From assembly GCF_014633365.1 (NCBI RefSeq), contig NC_068340.1:42184328-42248327 (forward strand): a stretch of 64,000 nt of DNA, written 5' to 3'. The first letter of the stretch is position 1. Every line of letters begins with the position of its first letter. This DNA is from Diospyros lotus (Eukaryota; Streptophyta; Magnoliopsida; Ericales; Ebenaceae). The notes beneath the pieces are model-generated. The model was not told where the DNA came from and did not search any database. It saw only the letters and a list, made by a program, of their open reading frames with translations. The position numbers and the translations under genes are program-made. Shown here in pieces: positions 1 to 13,400 of this stretch.

Positions 1-897
1 AACATATCCAATCGTCTTTGCCCCTCATAATCTAGTTGATGTTTAAAGAGTTAGTGAATAGAAGTTTGAAGGGTATGAAAACTAAACAGTCATTCAATCA
101 AAACATGGAAAAACAATAGAATCATGTAATTGCCAAGTTGGAAAACTGAAGAGTCAAAAAGAAAACCCTTATTTTTTAGCCTTCAAAGTCTTTGCATAAG
201 GGGTACTCATGTCCTATGCACGTCCCCTCCTATATCCTTTTAAAAAAATTTAAGAAGGTGTCGGACACGCCTTGTGGGCATTTCCGACATGTATTGGAGG
301 CATGTCAGCGTGTCAGTATCCGACACACTGACACTACCGGTACGTAAGCCCCATGGAAGTGTTCATGCTTTATAGGAGTTTTTTGATATGGTGAGAGAGG
401 CAGATGAAAAGTTTATCCTTTGCGCATGTAATGACGAACATTATTGCTCGTGGGCGTAGGCCTACTGGTTAGTGAATCTTTGTATTTTGTGTTTTTGTTT
501 CCATACTTTTTTTCTGTACTTTGTGGATAGGTGATCACAACAACGTGGATGAACCTGTTTGTATGTGAATCAAGCTTGTTTAAAAGGAAATTTCCTATCA
601 AACACATTATTTGGAATAATGAATTGACTGAAAATTCAGTTCTATTCCAGAATTGCTTCTTCCTCTTTTTCTAATTTTTTATATTTTTTAATGGAAGTAA
701 CATTAAACTTAAGTGATGGCATTTATCTTCTGTGTTATTTTGGTGAAATCTTTTACAAGAAAGCATGTTGTGCCTGTGAAATCATGTGGTCTAAAATGTT
801 GTAGAACAATGACGTGTTTTTACTTCCATTTGATTGCTGTTTATGAAAATGGAATATCTTTCTGGAGTATGTTGTGAGGTCCTGAGTTGCTTCTTAG
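1..897. other. Non-coding DNA upstream of the first visible DRP1C exon (probable intron)
   Basis: No exon of the dynamin gene could be found here. The family sequence expected just before the exon at 898 is absent, so this is probably the tail of a large intron. Positions about 259-330 hold short repeated and inverted copies of a GTGTCGGACAC-like word, which looks like a transposon scrap. The rest is AT-rich and unremarkable. Confidence 0.5.
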
Positions 898-3800
898 GCG
901 ACCAGGTGGAGATCGGATATATGGTGTTTTTGATAATCAACTGCCAGCTGCTTTCAAAAAGCTTCCATTGGATCGCCATCTTTCTCTAAATAATGTCAGA
1001 AAAGTAATTTCAGAGGCAGATGGTTATCAGCCACATTTGGTTGCTCCTGAACAGGGGTACAGAAGACTAATCGATGGATCTCTCAGCTATTTCAAAGGCC
1101 CAGCTGAAGCCTGTGTTGATGCTGTAATGCTCCTACTCCCTAGTTATTCTATTTCCTGCACGATTCATCTCATTTCATGATTGTTCTCCAGCTGCTTTCA
1201 AATAGCAACAGATGGATTTCTCTGGCAAATTATTTTCTTAAAAAATTGCATCTTGATCATGTGGATCTATTGACACATAATTTAGTACATATATTATCTG
1301 ATGTTGAGTCGATGCATACATAATATGATAACCCTGACCATTGCCACAGCAAATTTATATTCCATTATAAACTGCCTTGTAGTCACTTATGAATATACTG
1401 TGTTATCATTTCATATTCTCTGAATTGATTCAAAGCATGTTTTACTACATCATGAATACATCTATTTCTATTTTTTTAAAATTAATTTTAGTATTTTTTT
1501 AATTAATTTTAGGAGCACATATTATGTTATGCTAAAACTTTACGATCAAGTCATCCCAAGAAAAGATCAGTTCTGATATATGGATCAATCATCCAAAAAG
1601 ATGGGGAGATTAATGAGGATGTTTCCCATAAAATTAAGGGAAGATGGCTAAAATGCAGAAATGTATCCTATGTTTTATGTGATAGCAAGATTTAGTTAAA
1701 GCTAAAAGAACAGTTTTATAAGCCAGCTATAAGCTTTGCTATATGGCACAAAATGTTGGGTAATAAAATACCACCATGTTCAAAATATAAGAAAAGATAT
1801 AAATTAGAAGTGTTATTGTTCTTAATAAGGTTGGAGTGACTCTTATTGAAGATAAGATGTGTAAGACACAAATAGATGGTTTGCCTATATGAGAAAAAGC
1901 CCAATGGTCACACCCATTCTTGTGGGTACTATCACCAGCTGTGGCCCAAAGCCGAAACTTGAGGAACACAAAGGCTTATCCATCAAACTCCTCAATCATT
2001 AAAACCAAGAATGATTTGGATAAACTTCGAAGTCTTAACATTTCATGTATAGCAAAATAAAGAAAACAAGACAGTCCTAGAGAGTCCAACTATAATTCCC
2101 CAATCTGAGTCCATTCCTAAACATCTTCTTGATCAGGTATTACAAGTGGTATATCAGCATGGGTGCAAGCCAGGAAATTGTTTTGAGACTGACTTTAGTC
2201 AGATTGAGATATTTGATTTTTGGCTTGGTGGGGACGTCATGTATTAGAGGAAGGGAATTTGTCCTGATCCAATCTAATACCGATAGTCTACTAGGGAGGT
2301 CTGGTATATTACTTGGTCTTGTGAACCCATACTTACCTTCAGCTAGCACTTTCAGGTTAGGACCTGTGGTGTTTCACCAATAGAATGCTTTTCTGAGAAG
2401 AGTTGATGGAATAGAACAAGTCTTTAGTAAAGAGGTAGAGGAAGACTGAGGAGAACTTGGTGGGAGACTCTTAGTAGTAAGATATGAGTTATAGTCTTAT
2501 AGAAAATATGGCTATAAATAGAAATGATTAGCTCACTAGATTCCATGTACTCAACTCCACATGGTAGGATTAAGGTTTGATATGTTGTGTAAATTTGGTC
2601 CTGAATATTAATTTTGTTTACATTTTGGTTCTTTTCAGAGAATCCTCTTCAATTTTATGTTGTGGGATTAAGGCTTGATATGTTGTGTAAATCTGGTCCA
2701 GAATTTTAATTTTGTTTTACATTTAGGTTCTTTTCAGAGAATCCTCTTCAATTTTATGTTGTGGGATTAAGGCTTGATAAGTTTCTACATGGTTCCTTCT
2801 TCAGGTACACTTTGTTCTTAAAGAACTTGTGAGGAAGTCAATAGCAGAAACAGAGGTAAACATCTTCAGTTGGTATGAAGTAAAAATGTTTGAGAAAGAA
2901 TTAATATACTAACATGACTTTTGAAAGTATTATAAATGCACACAGTGCATCTGGCATGCATAATTCACTCATAGAAAAATGTTCGTGTAACATTGGAATG
3001 GGTTGGAAAAGTATCTTGGACTTGCATAAACAAATGACCATCTTTCCTTCAACCCAATAAATTTACAAGCAGATGAACTTATCCAAGTGACATTGGCATC
3101 TGTATCTAGGTGTAACATACACATTGATATTTGTATTTTCCGGACGACTTTCACTACCCTAACGCTTAGTAAACCATACAATCTGATAGAAGTATCTTCA
3201 TATTTGGATGTAATAGCAGTATTTTCATGAGCAGTCTACAATTATAGCCTCACACACTTATGTGCCACCAAGTAAGATTCACCTCCAATTTTTTTTATCC
3301 ATTTATTTACATATGAATCATGCTACATGTACATCATTTTTGTACATCTTGGGCAACACAAGAGGTATTATGACCAAAATACCCTGCGCCTCTCCATGTG
3401 CCTCACGCGCCTCTATGCACCTCATGAGGGATATTTTTGTCATTAATACACCTTTGTGTAGCCCAAGGTGTATACAAAGGTGTACCAATAGTATTATTCT
3501 TTACATATACAGGTTTCATTGGTACACCTGGAAAAAGAAAAAACGTGCAGAAACTAGAGAGTTAGCCAAGAAGTGGGTTTGAGATTTGTTTTCATATGTT
3601 CACTAAATGATGTAGGATAATAAGAAGTTCACCCCTTTCTTTTCTCTTTTCGGTTAGTATATTTATGTTAGAAGGCACCCATAAGAGTTGGTGCAAGCCA
3701 TGTAAAGTAAATCCATACAAGAACCTCATGACTACATATCAATAGGAAATATTCTAGTCACTCATAAATCAACCACAAAAAAAAAAAAAAAAGGAACAGT

Positions 3801-6800
3801 TGAAAAGGAAAAGGTTTTATCATCCAAAATCTTTGAAATTTATTATAGAGGGTGAGCCTTGGTTACAATTGTAAGTTGTTCTTTTGTGACAATACAAATT
3901 CAAGTTGTGGAAATCATGTTTTTTTTTTTTTTCCAGTGTAAAAGTAAAGCTGCATGACAAATGACCTTAACTTGACTCTCAAAAGTAGGGAGCCTTATGC
4001 ACTCAGGGCATATTTTCGTTTTTGGTTATACACAAGGTTTTCTTATGAAGTTTCAGTTTGATTGTGCCATCTGAAGTTGTTTTCCATGCTTATTCTATTG
4101 TTGTCGACTTGCCTTTTGTGAACAATTACTTGTACCTTTCGAAGTTGTATTGCTTAATTGGTTTGTTACACCTGAAATGAGAGGATTCCCCCTGAAATGA
4201 GGAGAAGAATTCCCTTTGACCTGGAGTCAAAAGCTTGACAGCCTCAAATACCGTGTGGTTCATCTTGCTCCAAGTATTCCATGAAATATATTCATTCCAC
4301 ACTTTCTTGTCATTCCTACTCAACCTCCCTCATAGCAACAGGGAAAAAGAACCAGGATTGAAGATACCATCACTCAGTAACCTCAAAGATTGGAGGAAAA
4401 AAAAAGCTTCAAACAGGATCCATAAATGAACAATAAGCTGGTTCACAATCTTCCCAATGCTTTACTATACAATGCCAATTCACAACAGCCTTATGTTGTC
4501 TCCTCCATTATCAGTACCTGCAGTTTTCTTTAGAGCTATCATCAAAACAAAGATGTTCACATTGGAGGTGCCTAATTTTACAATACCTGACAGAATTTTT
4601 TTTTTTTTTACAATACCTCTCCATGGAAATGCCTGCTCCCCTCACGTAGTGACTCACAAAAAGAATATACTAGTCATGAACAATTCACAATGTTCCTAAT
4701 TTGATGATTCTCTGAACTAACAGGATACTCCTAAAGCATCCATAAAATACAGCATAGGGTCCATCTCCCAGTCTTGCAGTGCCCTCATGACTATTGTATC
4801 ATGTAGGGTTACTGGAGAAATTGCTCCCAAAGTTGGCTATTCCATCCATAGTTTTTAAAGTTTGGGAATGCATCTCTTGAAGGCTAGTGCTTGCACAATT
4901 TATTGTGGTGGAAACTATATTATATCATTGCACTCTAGAGATGATGAAGGTAGAGAACTTCTCCCAAACTCTCAATGTCTATTAATTCCTACCTTATCAA
5001 TAATGAGCTCAGAAAAACTCCTGCAAAAACCTCAAAAACTCCCATCACCAGCAGGCTTGTAGTAGTATCAGTAGACCTGCCTTCCTTCTCATCCTCAGCT
5101 TCTCACTGCCACCCTCTTAACATGCACTTCCTGGAAAACAAACATCTGCCTCCTTAACATGCTCTTCCTGAAAAACAAACATCTCCACAAACACTTTTGA
5201 TACCCTCTCAAGCGGACCAAATTGTACACAGTCTGCAAGGCCCCTAGAGAGCAAGTCACTTCAGCATTCCTTGTAGACATTGTAAATGCCTCCATTGATG
5301 CTTTTCCTTATTACTAAGTCAAGTTTAGGCCTTTAATCAGAGATGTTTTTCCCGCAACCTTTTGTGTATGCATTTTATCTTCTGTGCAGTCTCAGTGAAA
5401 AATATATTGTCAATAAAATGAATTTTGGAGTCCTAGAGTAAAAAGAATATCCTGATTCCTCTAACAATACATCATGGTAATTCTAGGAGTTGAAGCGATT
5501 CCCATCGCTTCAATCTGATTTAGCAGCTGCTGCAAATGATTCCTTGGAAAAATTTCGTGATGAGAGTCGGAAAACAGTTCTACGGCTAGTTGAGATGGAG
5601 TCTACCTATTTGACGGTAGAATTTTTCCGCAAGCTTCATCTTGAACCAGATAAGAATTCAAATTCTCCTGCAAATCCTTCAGTTCCAAATCTGGATCGCT
5701 ACTCAGAAAACTATTTCAGAAGAATTGGTAAGCAGTTTGCTGGTTGCTTTCACATCAATTGCATTGTTAATGACACATAATTTTAGCAATTGGCTTTCCA
5801 TATGGTTAAACCATTTCATTGCTTTTATGTTGCATGCATCTGTTAGTGATTTGTTTATACTTTTTAAAGGTGCTTGCGTCATCGGTTCTATAAACTATTT
5901 GTGTAATTACACAATATATTATATATCAAACCACTATTAATTTTTTGGATGCAATGCATATACAATGCTTCATTGAGGGGAAAAAGATATACTGAAATAT
6001 CTTGCTTTATTCCTGTCAGGATCAAATGTCACAGCTTATGTTAATATGGTCTGTGATACACTGAAGCTCTCTATCCCCAAGGCTATCGTTTGTTGTCAAG
6101 TTCTACAGGCCAAAAGAGCTCTGCTCAACCAATTTTATGTTCAAGTTGGGAGGAGGGAGGTAAGGTTACTTTGGGCGCACTCTTTACATCATAAATTTCT
6201 TATGTGTTTGGTCCACAAACAAGATAGTTGTTATTGCAATTCAAGGTTTCATTAAATCTCTAAGGAATTTTAGATATAAGGAAATGACCTGATAGATTTC
6301 TTTTTCATGTTTCATAAATGAGGAGATAGGCCCTGCTCTCTCCTCTATATATGCCTTCTGTCTTTTCAAATCTATTTCTTTGATGTCTGAGCCCCTTGAT
6401 GGTGCACTAGATTTTGAACACCTTTCAAATCAAGTGGCGAGCAGGAGAAAACCGAACTGCTCAAACCGACCGCACTAAACTGCCAAACTATGATTTCACA
6501 AAAAAAGTGGTCGTTTATGGTTTGGTAAATTGCGATGCTGACCAACTGTCCCAATAAAACTAAGTTTTTATGTTTACATTTTCTATTTTGTTATAAAGCT
6601 ATGACTTTTAATTGATTGTCAAGCAACAAATTCATAATATAGGATTATAGATGTACATGATTCTTTACAAATGCTAATTATTATTAATAACCTAGTGAAT
6701 TTTAGTCAATAGATTCTCTTTGGCTGCAAACCTCCTCCATTCCATCTACTCTCCTCACAGGTGTGCCCATTGATTTTCCACTTTCCTAAGAGTAAACTGT

Positions 6801-7351
6801 AAAGTTGATTTTCCAAAACTGTGTTCACTGTAGACGTGCTTAAGTAGTTCACTGAAGTAGAAGCACGTCTTTTTGACTACTGAGGTGCTAGTGCAGTTCA
6901 GTTAGTGTTTTCATGGTTCAATGCAAATGTCTTAATTGGATTCAACTTTGTGTCTTTCGGGCAGTAACAAGGTGCTCAGATTATATATTATAACTGTTGA
7001 GATTTTTTTTAGTTTCACATAAAGTATGCAGCCGAAGGAAGAGATTTAAAAATCTACATGTCTTGTGGTTTTACATTTTTGTGTCTTTAGAACACATTTG
7101 TGGAGCCATTTAGAGGCTTTATGTAGATGGGGAGAATTCAATTGTCTTTGTGAACCTGTTGCACCCATGAAAATTAAGAACAAAAATAAATAAGAAAACT
7201 GATGATTTGACATTTTATGTTGCAGAAAGAGCAGCTTGGTAAAATGCTGGATGAGGACCCATCGCTAATGGCAAGAAGGGAGCAACTCGCCAAGAGACTT
7301 GAGCTGTACAAATCAGCAAGAGATGAGATTGATTCGGTTGCATGGAAGTGA
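898..7351 (+). CDS. DRP1C: Dynamin-related protein 1C-like, C-terminal part (5 exons)
   Basis: Plant DRP1 proteins are dynamin-family GTPases that pinch membranes at the cell plate and at clathrin-coated pits. Exons seen are 898-1123, 2805-2855, 5487-5727, 6020-6159 and 7226-7351, all with AG/GT borders and matching phases, giving about 260 residues. The first exon encodes [16 protein letters not shown] and [20 protein letters not shown], hallmarks of the DRP1 stalk. Later exons encode [28 protein letters not shown] and [18 protein letters not shown]. The last exon encodes the GTPase effector end, [12 protein letters not shown] through [14 protein letters not shown], stopping at tryptophan-lysine. 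FRKLHLEP and the short C-terminus fit DRP1C better than DRP1A or DRP1E. The N-terminal GTPase domain, roughly 350 residues, lies outside the window. The start is therefore an exon border, not an initiation codon. Confidence 0.9.
2567..2784. repeat. Tandem repeat of about 98 bp in a DRP1C intron
   Basis: The word GGATTAAGG begins at 2567, 2665 and 2764. The first two units are nearly identical over about 98 bp, and a third, partial unit ends just before the splice acceptor at 2804. Each unit carries TTTTCAGAGAATCC, so the array repeats a pseudo-acceptor-like stretch close to the real acceptor. Confidence 0.8.
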
Positions 7352-8023
7352 TCGATGGATGCCCACCCAAGCCAGGCAGGCATTATCTGCTGTTATACAC
7401 ACAACATATTACCGGTTTAAGATGCAAATTCTACATTCATTTTTCACTCCAAATAATGAAAGCCCAAATGTAGTGGAGGAGAGTTGAGCGGCCATATGTT
7501 CAGTCTGTTTGTTTCCAAAAAACAGTAGCATCTTTGCTTTTGGTAGCAGCATGAAAAGGGTGTGATCAGTTGAATTCGTGTATCAGTAAGTTTGTAATTG
7601 TTTAGAAGCAACTATTTCAGGAGTCCCATAATATACTTTGTAGGACACTTACTTTGTTTGTACTAATTTTGTGTGTGCATTCTCTGTTGTTGTCATTGAC
7701 ATTGTTATTGCTATTGTCTGATAGAATTGGACTTTATATTTTATGAACTTTTCCACTGTTTCTGCTTGGCTTTTCCAATTGATTTTTGCAGTTTAGATCT
7801 ACTACACAAGCAAATACCACCACCTCCACAAACTTATCAATTAAGGTGGGGGAAATTTTATTCGCAATCATACTTTTTGCTCTTCGTAGTCAATAAAAAT
7901 TTATTTTTTCCTTTTTACTCTTTATATCCACGTTAATAATTCTTTGTAACCAATATTTTTCAAAAAATACTCTCTTTCATTACAATTGCACACAACTGTA
8001 GTCATCCCTACACAATTATCTTT

Positions 8024-8270
8024 GAAACACATCCTCAAACCCTAACAACTCTAATCCACAATGACAAGTTTCATAAGAGAAGATTGCAAAATTAAGAACA
8101 CATATATATACATACACAGACACACATACATATACATATACAACGCATACGCAGATCTACACAGTCATATTTGAAACACATTTTTAAACCCCAACAACTC
8201 GAATCCACAAAGATGAATTTCATAAGAGAAGATTGCAAAATCAAAGACACACATATATACATACACATAT
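8024..8270. repeat. Direct repeat, unit about 149 bp, two copies
   Basis: GAAACACAT begins at 8024 and again at 8173. Each copy continues through a similar AAACCC-AACAACTC-AATCCACAA segment and then TTTCATAAGAGAAGATTGCAAAAT, ending in a CA/TA-rich tail. The copies differ by scattered substitutions, which suggests an old tandem duplication. Confidence 0.75.
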
Positions 8271-9599
8271 ACAACTCATACGCAGACACTCACACACACA
8301 TATTTATAGCCATGAAGGCCACCCAAACCCTAAGATTTGGGGAGCCATGAAAGGCGGTTGTCGTCGGCGAGTATGGTCGCTACCAATTGTGTGTGTATGT
8401 GTATATATACGTGTGTGTGTGTCTGTATGCATATATATATAATGAGAATTTATCATCATAATCTTAATAGAATTTGGAACTTAGAAGTGATGGTGATAGC
8501 GGAGACAATGAATAGTATGTGGGATGATATACATATATATATATATATACATACGCATGCATAGACATACAGTGTGCAAAACGCACATACCCAAAAGAGA
8601 ATTGATTTTTGAAGATGAAATCACTAACTTCTTAGTTTGGCATAGAGAAGGGCAACCATCCTTGGAAACATCCCATCTCTCTACCATAAGCAATATTTAT
8701 TTTTTGGGTCACAAGTCTTCATTGAGGGCCCATTCTACTACATAATATGCAAAGGAAAAGAAAAGAAATTGATTCATGCAGATTTTTTGTAAGGGTTGTT
8801 GAGTTTGGCTTAAAATATCATTGGCTCTCAAGCAATTATTGTGAAGACAGAGATCACTTTTCTAAGGAGAAGGGCAACGGTCCTTGCAAATTCCCTGCTT
8901 CCCATATTGAGTCTCAAGTGTAGAGTCCTCCGAACCTTAGAGTTCGAGAAACTCCAAGTTTTTGGAGTTTTTCAAACTCCAGGATTAAGTTCCCCGAACC
9001 CTGGGGTTCAGGAACTCTAACTTTCCTGACTTACAAGTCTTTTACGATGATAGATGATATTACAACTCGTGTAATTACTTGTCTATCAAATGATTTATAA
9101 TATTGTTCTTCTAAGTAGTAGTGATCTCTTTGCTACGATAAAGAGAAAATGACTTTATAATAGTGAGTATAAAATAACACGAATTGAATTATAGAGTTTG
9201 ACTAGTGAGAAGAAAGTGTAATGATAAGTAGTTGCATAATGGTTGGTAGTTGAGCATTGAAGAGTTGAATGGAGGGTAAAATTAAATTTTCATTTGAAGC
9301 TATTTTAAGTATATTAAGGTGCAAAGAGTAAAAAATATGGGTATGAATAGAATTTCTCTTAAAGTAGGGCTGTGAATTATATTGAATAGTTGATGGTTCA
9401 ACAACAATGGTTGTTTGCTTCAGCAATTCTGAGAGCATCCATAGGAACCTCCTCCCAACTCCCCAAATGCAAGATTCTGTTCTGTTTTTAGCATATGACA
9501 CAACGCAGGGAGGATTCACAATATATTGCATTGACATGTTTGTTGTGAAGGTTGGTAGGTTGATTATATTTTGTTTTTTTAATTAAATAAATAATATTT

Positions 9600-10170
9600 A
9601 AGATAAATTACACCTAATATTCTGAAGATTTTAGGGAAATAATAAAGACTTTTCTTGCCATTAAAATAATTTATAAAATGAATATTTTACCATTGAATTC
9701 TTTGAAAATTCTCTCTCTTTATTTTGACATTTACTAACTTTTGAAAAAAAAAAAACTTTGAAATAGGAAATTCTTTTAACTTGATGATATAATATGTCCT
9801 TTTATTATAACAAATATGATACAACAATAAATGACACCTAATTTTTGTTTTTTTCTCTCTCTCCCTCTCTCAATTTTGACATTTACCAACTTTTAACTTT
9901 GAAACATTAAATTCTTTCAATTTGGCAATATAATATAGTCCTTTTATTATAATAGGTACAATATGATAATAAATGACACTTAATTTTTATTATTTTCTCT
10001 CTCTCAATCTCTCATTTAAATGATCGATTGAAGGGAAGGTGAGAGAGAATAAAAACAAAGAATTTGAAGATATTTTAATTATAATAAAATAATAACAAAA
10101 TAAAAGTGTAACATGTTTTTTTGTAATTTTTAATTATAATAAAATAAATAACGATAAATGTAATTTATCC
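9600..10170. repeat. AT-rich block with internal 152-bp repeat and short inverted ends
   Basis: TTGACATTTACTAAC at 9724 recurs as TTGACATTTACCAAC at 9876. The following text, including TCCTTTTATTATAA and AATAAATGACAC, is also repeated at the same offset. GATAAATTAC near 9602 is mirrored by GTAATTTATC near 10160. This could be a non-autonomous DNA element with about 10-bp inverted ends, but target duplications are not evident. The element reading is tentative; the internal duplication is clear. Confidence 0.4.
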
Positions 10171-10296
10171 TAATATTTTTCACAAAAATTCCAAGGTCAG
10201 CAATCAATAGAGAGTTGGGATTGGTTACAACTTTTGTGGTTGTGGGGCTGAGCCCCTTGCGTCCCAATTTATCACACCTTGACTTTGACTACTTTA

Positions 10297-10301
<5 letters not shown>

Positions 10302-10332
<31 letters not shown>

Positions 10333-10354
10333 CCTCCCGCCCTCTCTGTATATA
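10302..10354 (+). promoter_or_regulatory. CT-repeat and TATA-type core promoter of the SEC14-like gene
   Basis: A pure CT run at 10302-10329 is followed by TATATA at 10349-10354, about 84 bp before the ATG at 10438. A pyrimidine-rich patch next to a TATA box is a common plant core-promoter or leader arrangement. The assignment rests only on position and sequence. Confidence 0.5.
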
Positions 10355-10437
10355 GACACAAACGCACATCTCAGTAGTTAAAAGTTCATTATTGCACAGC
10401 AGTCAAGCCACAGTGTTCTCAACCGGAAACCCCCAAA

Positions 10438-13400
10438 ATGGACGGAAGCCCCGAGAATGGCCTGAACCAGATGAGGAGATCGGTCGAGAAGCTGGGCTCT
10501 TCTACTGAGGTTGGTTACATTGCCATACATATATACAAATATGCAGTGTTACAGAATGCATTTAAGATAATAAATGATGCCCAGTTCGTCAGTTCCTTGA
10601 TGCTTGCTGTATGAATTTTGTTGAGTTCCAGACATTTGGCGACGCAACGCTGATGAGGTTCTTGATTGCGAGATCAATGGACCCTGAGAAAGCGGCAAAG
10701 ATGTTTGTCCAGTGGCGAAAATGGAGGGCTTCATTTGTCCCATTGGGCTTCATTCCGGCCTCTGAAGTTCCCGACGAATTAGCAGCTCGGAAGATTTACT
10801 TGCAGGGTTTATCTAAAGACGGGTACCCAGTCATGATTGTGAAAGCAAAGAGGCATTTTCCCCCTAAGGATCAACTCCAGTTCAAGAGTAAGTTGTTAGA
10901 TCACTTGTTATCTAAAAAAGTTTGCGAGGGTAATTACTTGTTTTGGTTTTGCTGAGAAAGATTCCTGTTTAATCAGTAGAATATGCTTTTTCATCACGTA
11001 TCGTCCTATTCATGGGGCACCATCTGAATCTGCCCTAAAAAAATTAGTCAATTTAAAGGTAGTCCACGTGATCTGGACATTAGCTTGGACCTTATGGATT
11101 GGCATGGTGTGATTGACTCATTGACGTGGGGCTACGACAATTATCTTTGCCACACTTGGCCTCGCACTGTCATCTTTTCTTTCCGTAAGCTTTTTAGGGA
11201 TGCCCTACATTGGGCAACAGTAGAGTTTTAGTTACACTCATAGTTGGTATCATTGTTTATTGTATTGCTAATGGTGTTATAATGATTTTTTACTTGCAGA
11301 AAAGTGCCGGGATCATGGCATTTACCTAGTGTCTAGGAATCACTAGCAGAGCAAACTTTCAACTTTTGAAAAAAAAAAAGAAGAAAAAAGGATACTTGTT
11401 TTTGCATGGGTTGCTTGTTTATTTCTATCTTAAACAAATTCAATACACTTTTGTTTACTTATGTTCTTTCTGGTTAGGAAGATGCATTATCTTATTTAGT
11501 TTTCAGACATTATTAAAGCGGTTGAGATTATTGGTTGTGATTTTGATGCTCATTTTGAATTTATGTGAGCAGTAGCATTTGCTGACATCATCATTGTCAT
11601 CAACTGCACCTTATTCTAACCAAGTTAGGGTTGGTGACATGGCATTCATAATGCCAATTGACTTCTAAAAGTTACATTGAAAATACAAATCCATGCAAAA
11701 GAAAAATGTGACAAAATTTTACGCTAGATGCCCTTCTTGATGCAACCCTTTGATAAAGGATTAATAGTTATCATAAACAATACTTCTCTCCCTTACAGAA
11801 ATTCTTTTTTGTCAGCAATAAACCTTATAGCTTTGATATAAAAAACAAAAAATCAATGAACTTCAGTGCATTTTTGGGTTCATATCTCTATGTTATTCCT
11901 GTATTACCCTTGTCTACTATTGCTAATGCTGATTCTAGATATTGTCTCAATACCCTCTTAATTCCTTGTATATGTAGAGTGAAGAACTTTGGATATCAAA
12001 ATTGTGGCTCAAATTGAAATGAAAGGCCCTTAATTAAGAAGTTTACCATTTGGAATGAGTTGGGTAGTTGGTTTTCGAGAATTAATCAGCATTCTGAAAA
12101 ATAATTGATTATGTAACTGAACTTTCATGGAATGGTCTAACTAAACTTTTCATTGTGTTTGATATTGTGGTTGATTTCAAAATTGTGATCTTTACAAGCC
12201 ACTTCTCAAGATATTTTAAGGCAATATACTCTTCACATGGCTGCTATTTGCATACTGGCTTTTTAGATCCATAGTAATCCTGCAGCATTAAGTCATAGCA
12301 CATATAGCTTGGTCTTCTTTTTAGTGACTTTGTGGTCTGATAACTTTTGATATGATATATTTTCATTAACTAGCTTTTGAAATGATTTCATATATAACAG
12401 CAACAATCCTAGGCCTCACTAAATCATTTTCATCAACATTCTTTCAAGATATGTTCATTTGTAAGATTATCCTCTGATCATAATTTAGTAGTTGGAATGA
12501 TTTTGGCATTGGTTTTTTCTAATAGTTACAAATTTCACTGACTTTGTAAATCCATAAGGCTAGTAAGCTGTCTGGAACCAAGTCATAAAATATTCTAGAA
12601 AGTGTTAATCTTCTGAATGTTCTGAAATTCCAGACTGTTTGATGTATTCTGCTGATTGCCTACACACACACACACCTACTGAGTATTCTTACAATAGATT
12701 AGGTTGGCCCATCTAGGTCTACGGAAGATTTGTTTGACATGGTGATGGGCATCCAATGGTTGTGGTCTCCAAATGCCATATTAATTGTTGTTACCCTTAT
12801 ATCATGTTGTTATGTATAAAATCAAGAAAGCTGAATGCATTTAGTTAGTTATTTATTGAGAAAAATCAATGAACCTGAATGTCAAAGAATGAAAAACAGC
12901 GTAAACAATGTTAACTCCTACCCCTCCCCCCCTGCGGATGTGCAAAAATTAGTCCATTTCATTATCTTGCAAGCCAAGAAAGCAGCAGTTATCTGATTCT
13001 TTTTCTTTTCCCCTGTTGGTGCAGAATTCGTGGTTCATCTGCTGGACAAAACAATTGCAAGGTGTACTTTAATAAAATACTCTGGTGATTAAAATGTTAT
13101 AGAAACCAGTGAAAGTTGTTATTGTTAAAAAATCTCTATATGTGTTATGAAATGACAATTTTCAATATTCTTTTTCAATTATAATATTAGTTCTCAGTGG
13201 CAAAAATGTAAAGTAAACCATGCTTAACAAGAATTTTGTTAATTGAAGGGCATGTGTCAGCCATGCGTGCATACACACATGGGAGGGAGAAAGACATTTC
13301 TGGACAAAAAATGCTATAATAGTTTTCCATCTATAGAGGATCACTTATTGTACTATTCCATATCTTCTCTGTGATATTTCTTGGGAAGTCAAATTCACCC

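Larger units (their letters stand above)
7352..10301. other. Intergenic region between DRP1C and the SEC14-like gene
   Basis: No gene is seen. It opens with the 3' UTR of the dynamin gene. Microsatellite-like CA/TA tracts lie at about 8095-8320 and 8395-8570. Around 8939-9020 there are small palindromes in which GAACC faces GGTTC. An AT-rich repeated block follows from 9600. The open frames here are low-complexity and have no protein resemblance. Confidence 0.6.

Noticed and set aside
371..470. Possible upstream DRP1C exon
   Set aside because: None of the three frames gives the residues expected immediately before RPGGDRIYG, and no suitable splice pair was found.
3262..3582. 106-residue plus-strand frame in a DRP1C intron
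   Set aside because: It includes a low-complexity Cys/Ser-rich reading with no homology and lies between two proven exons of DRP1C.
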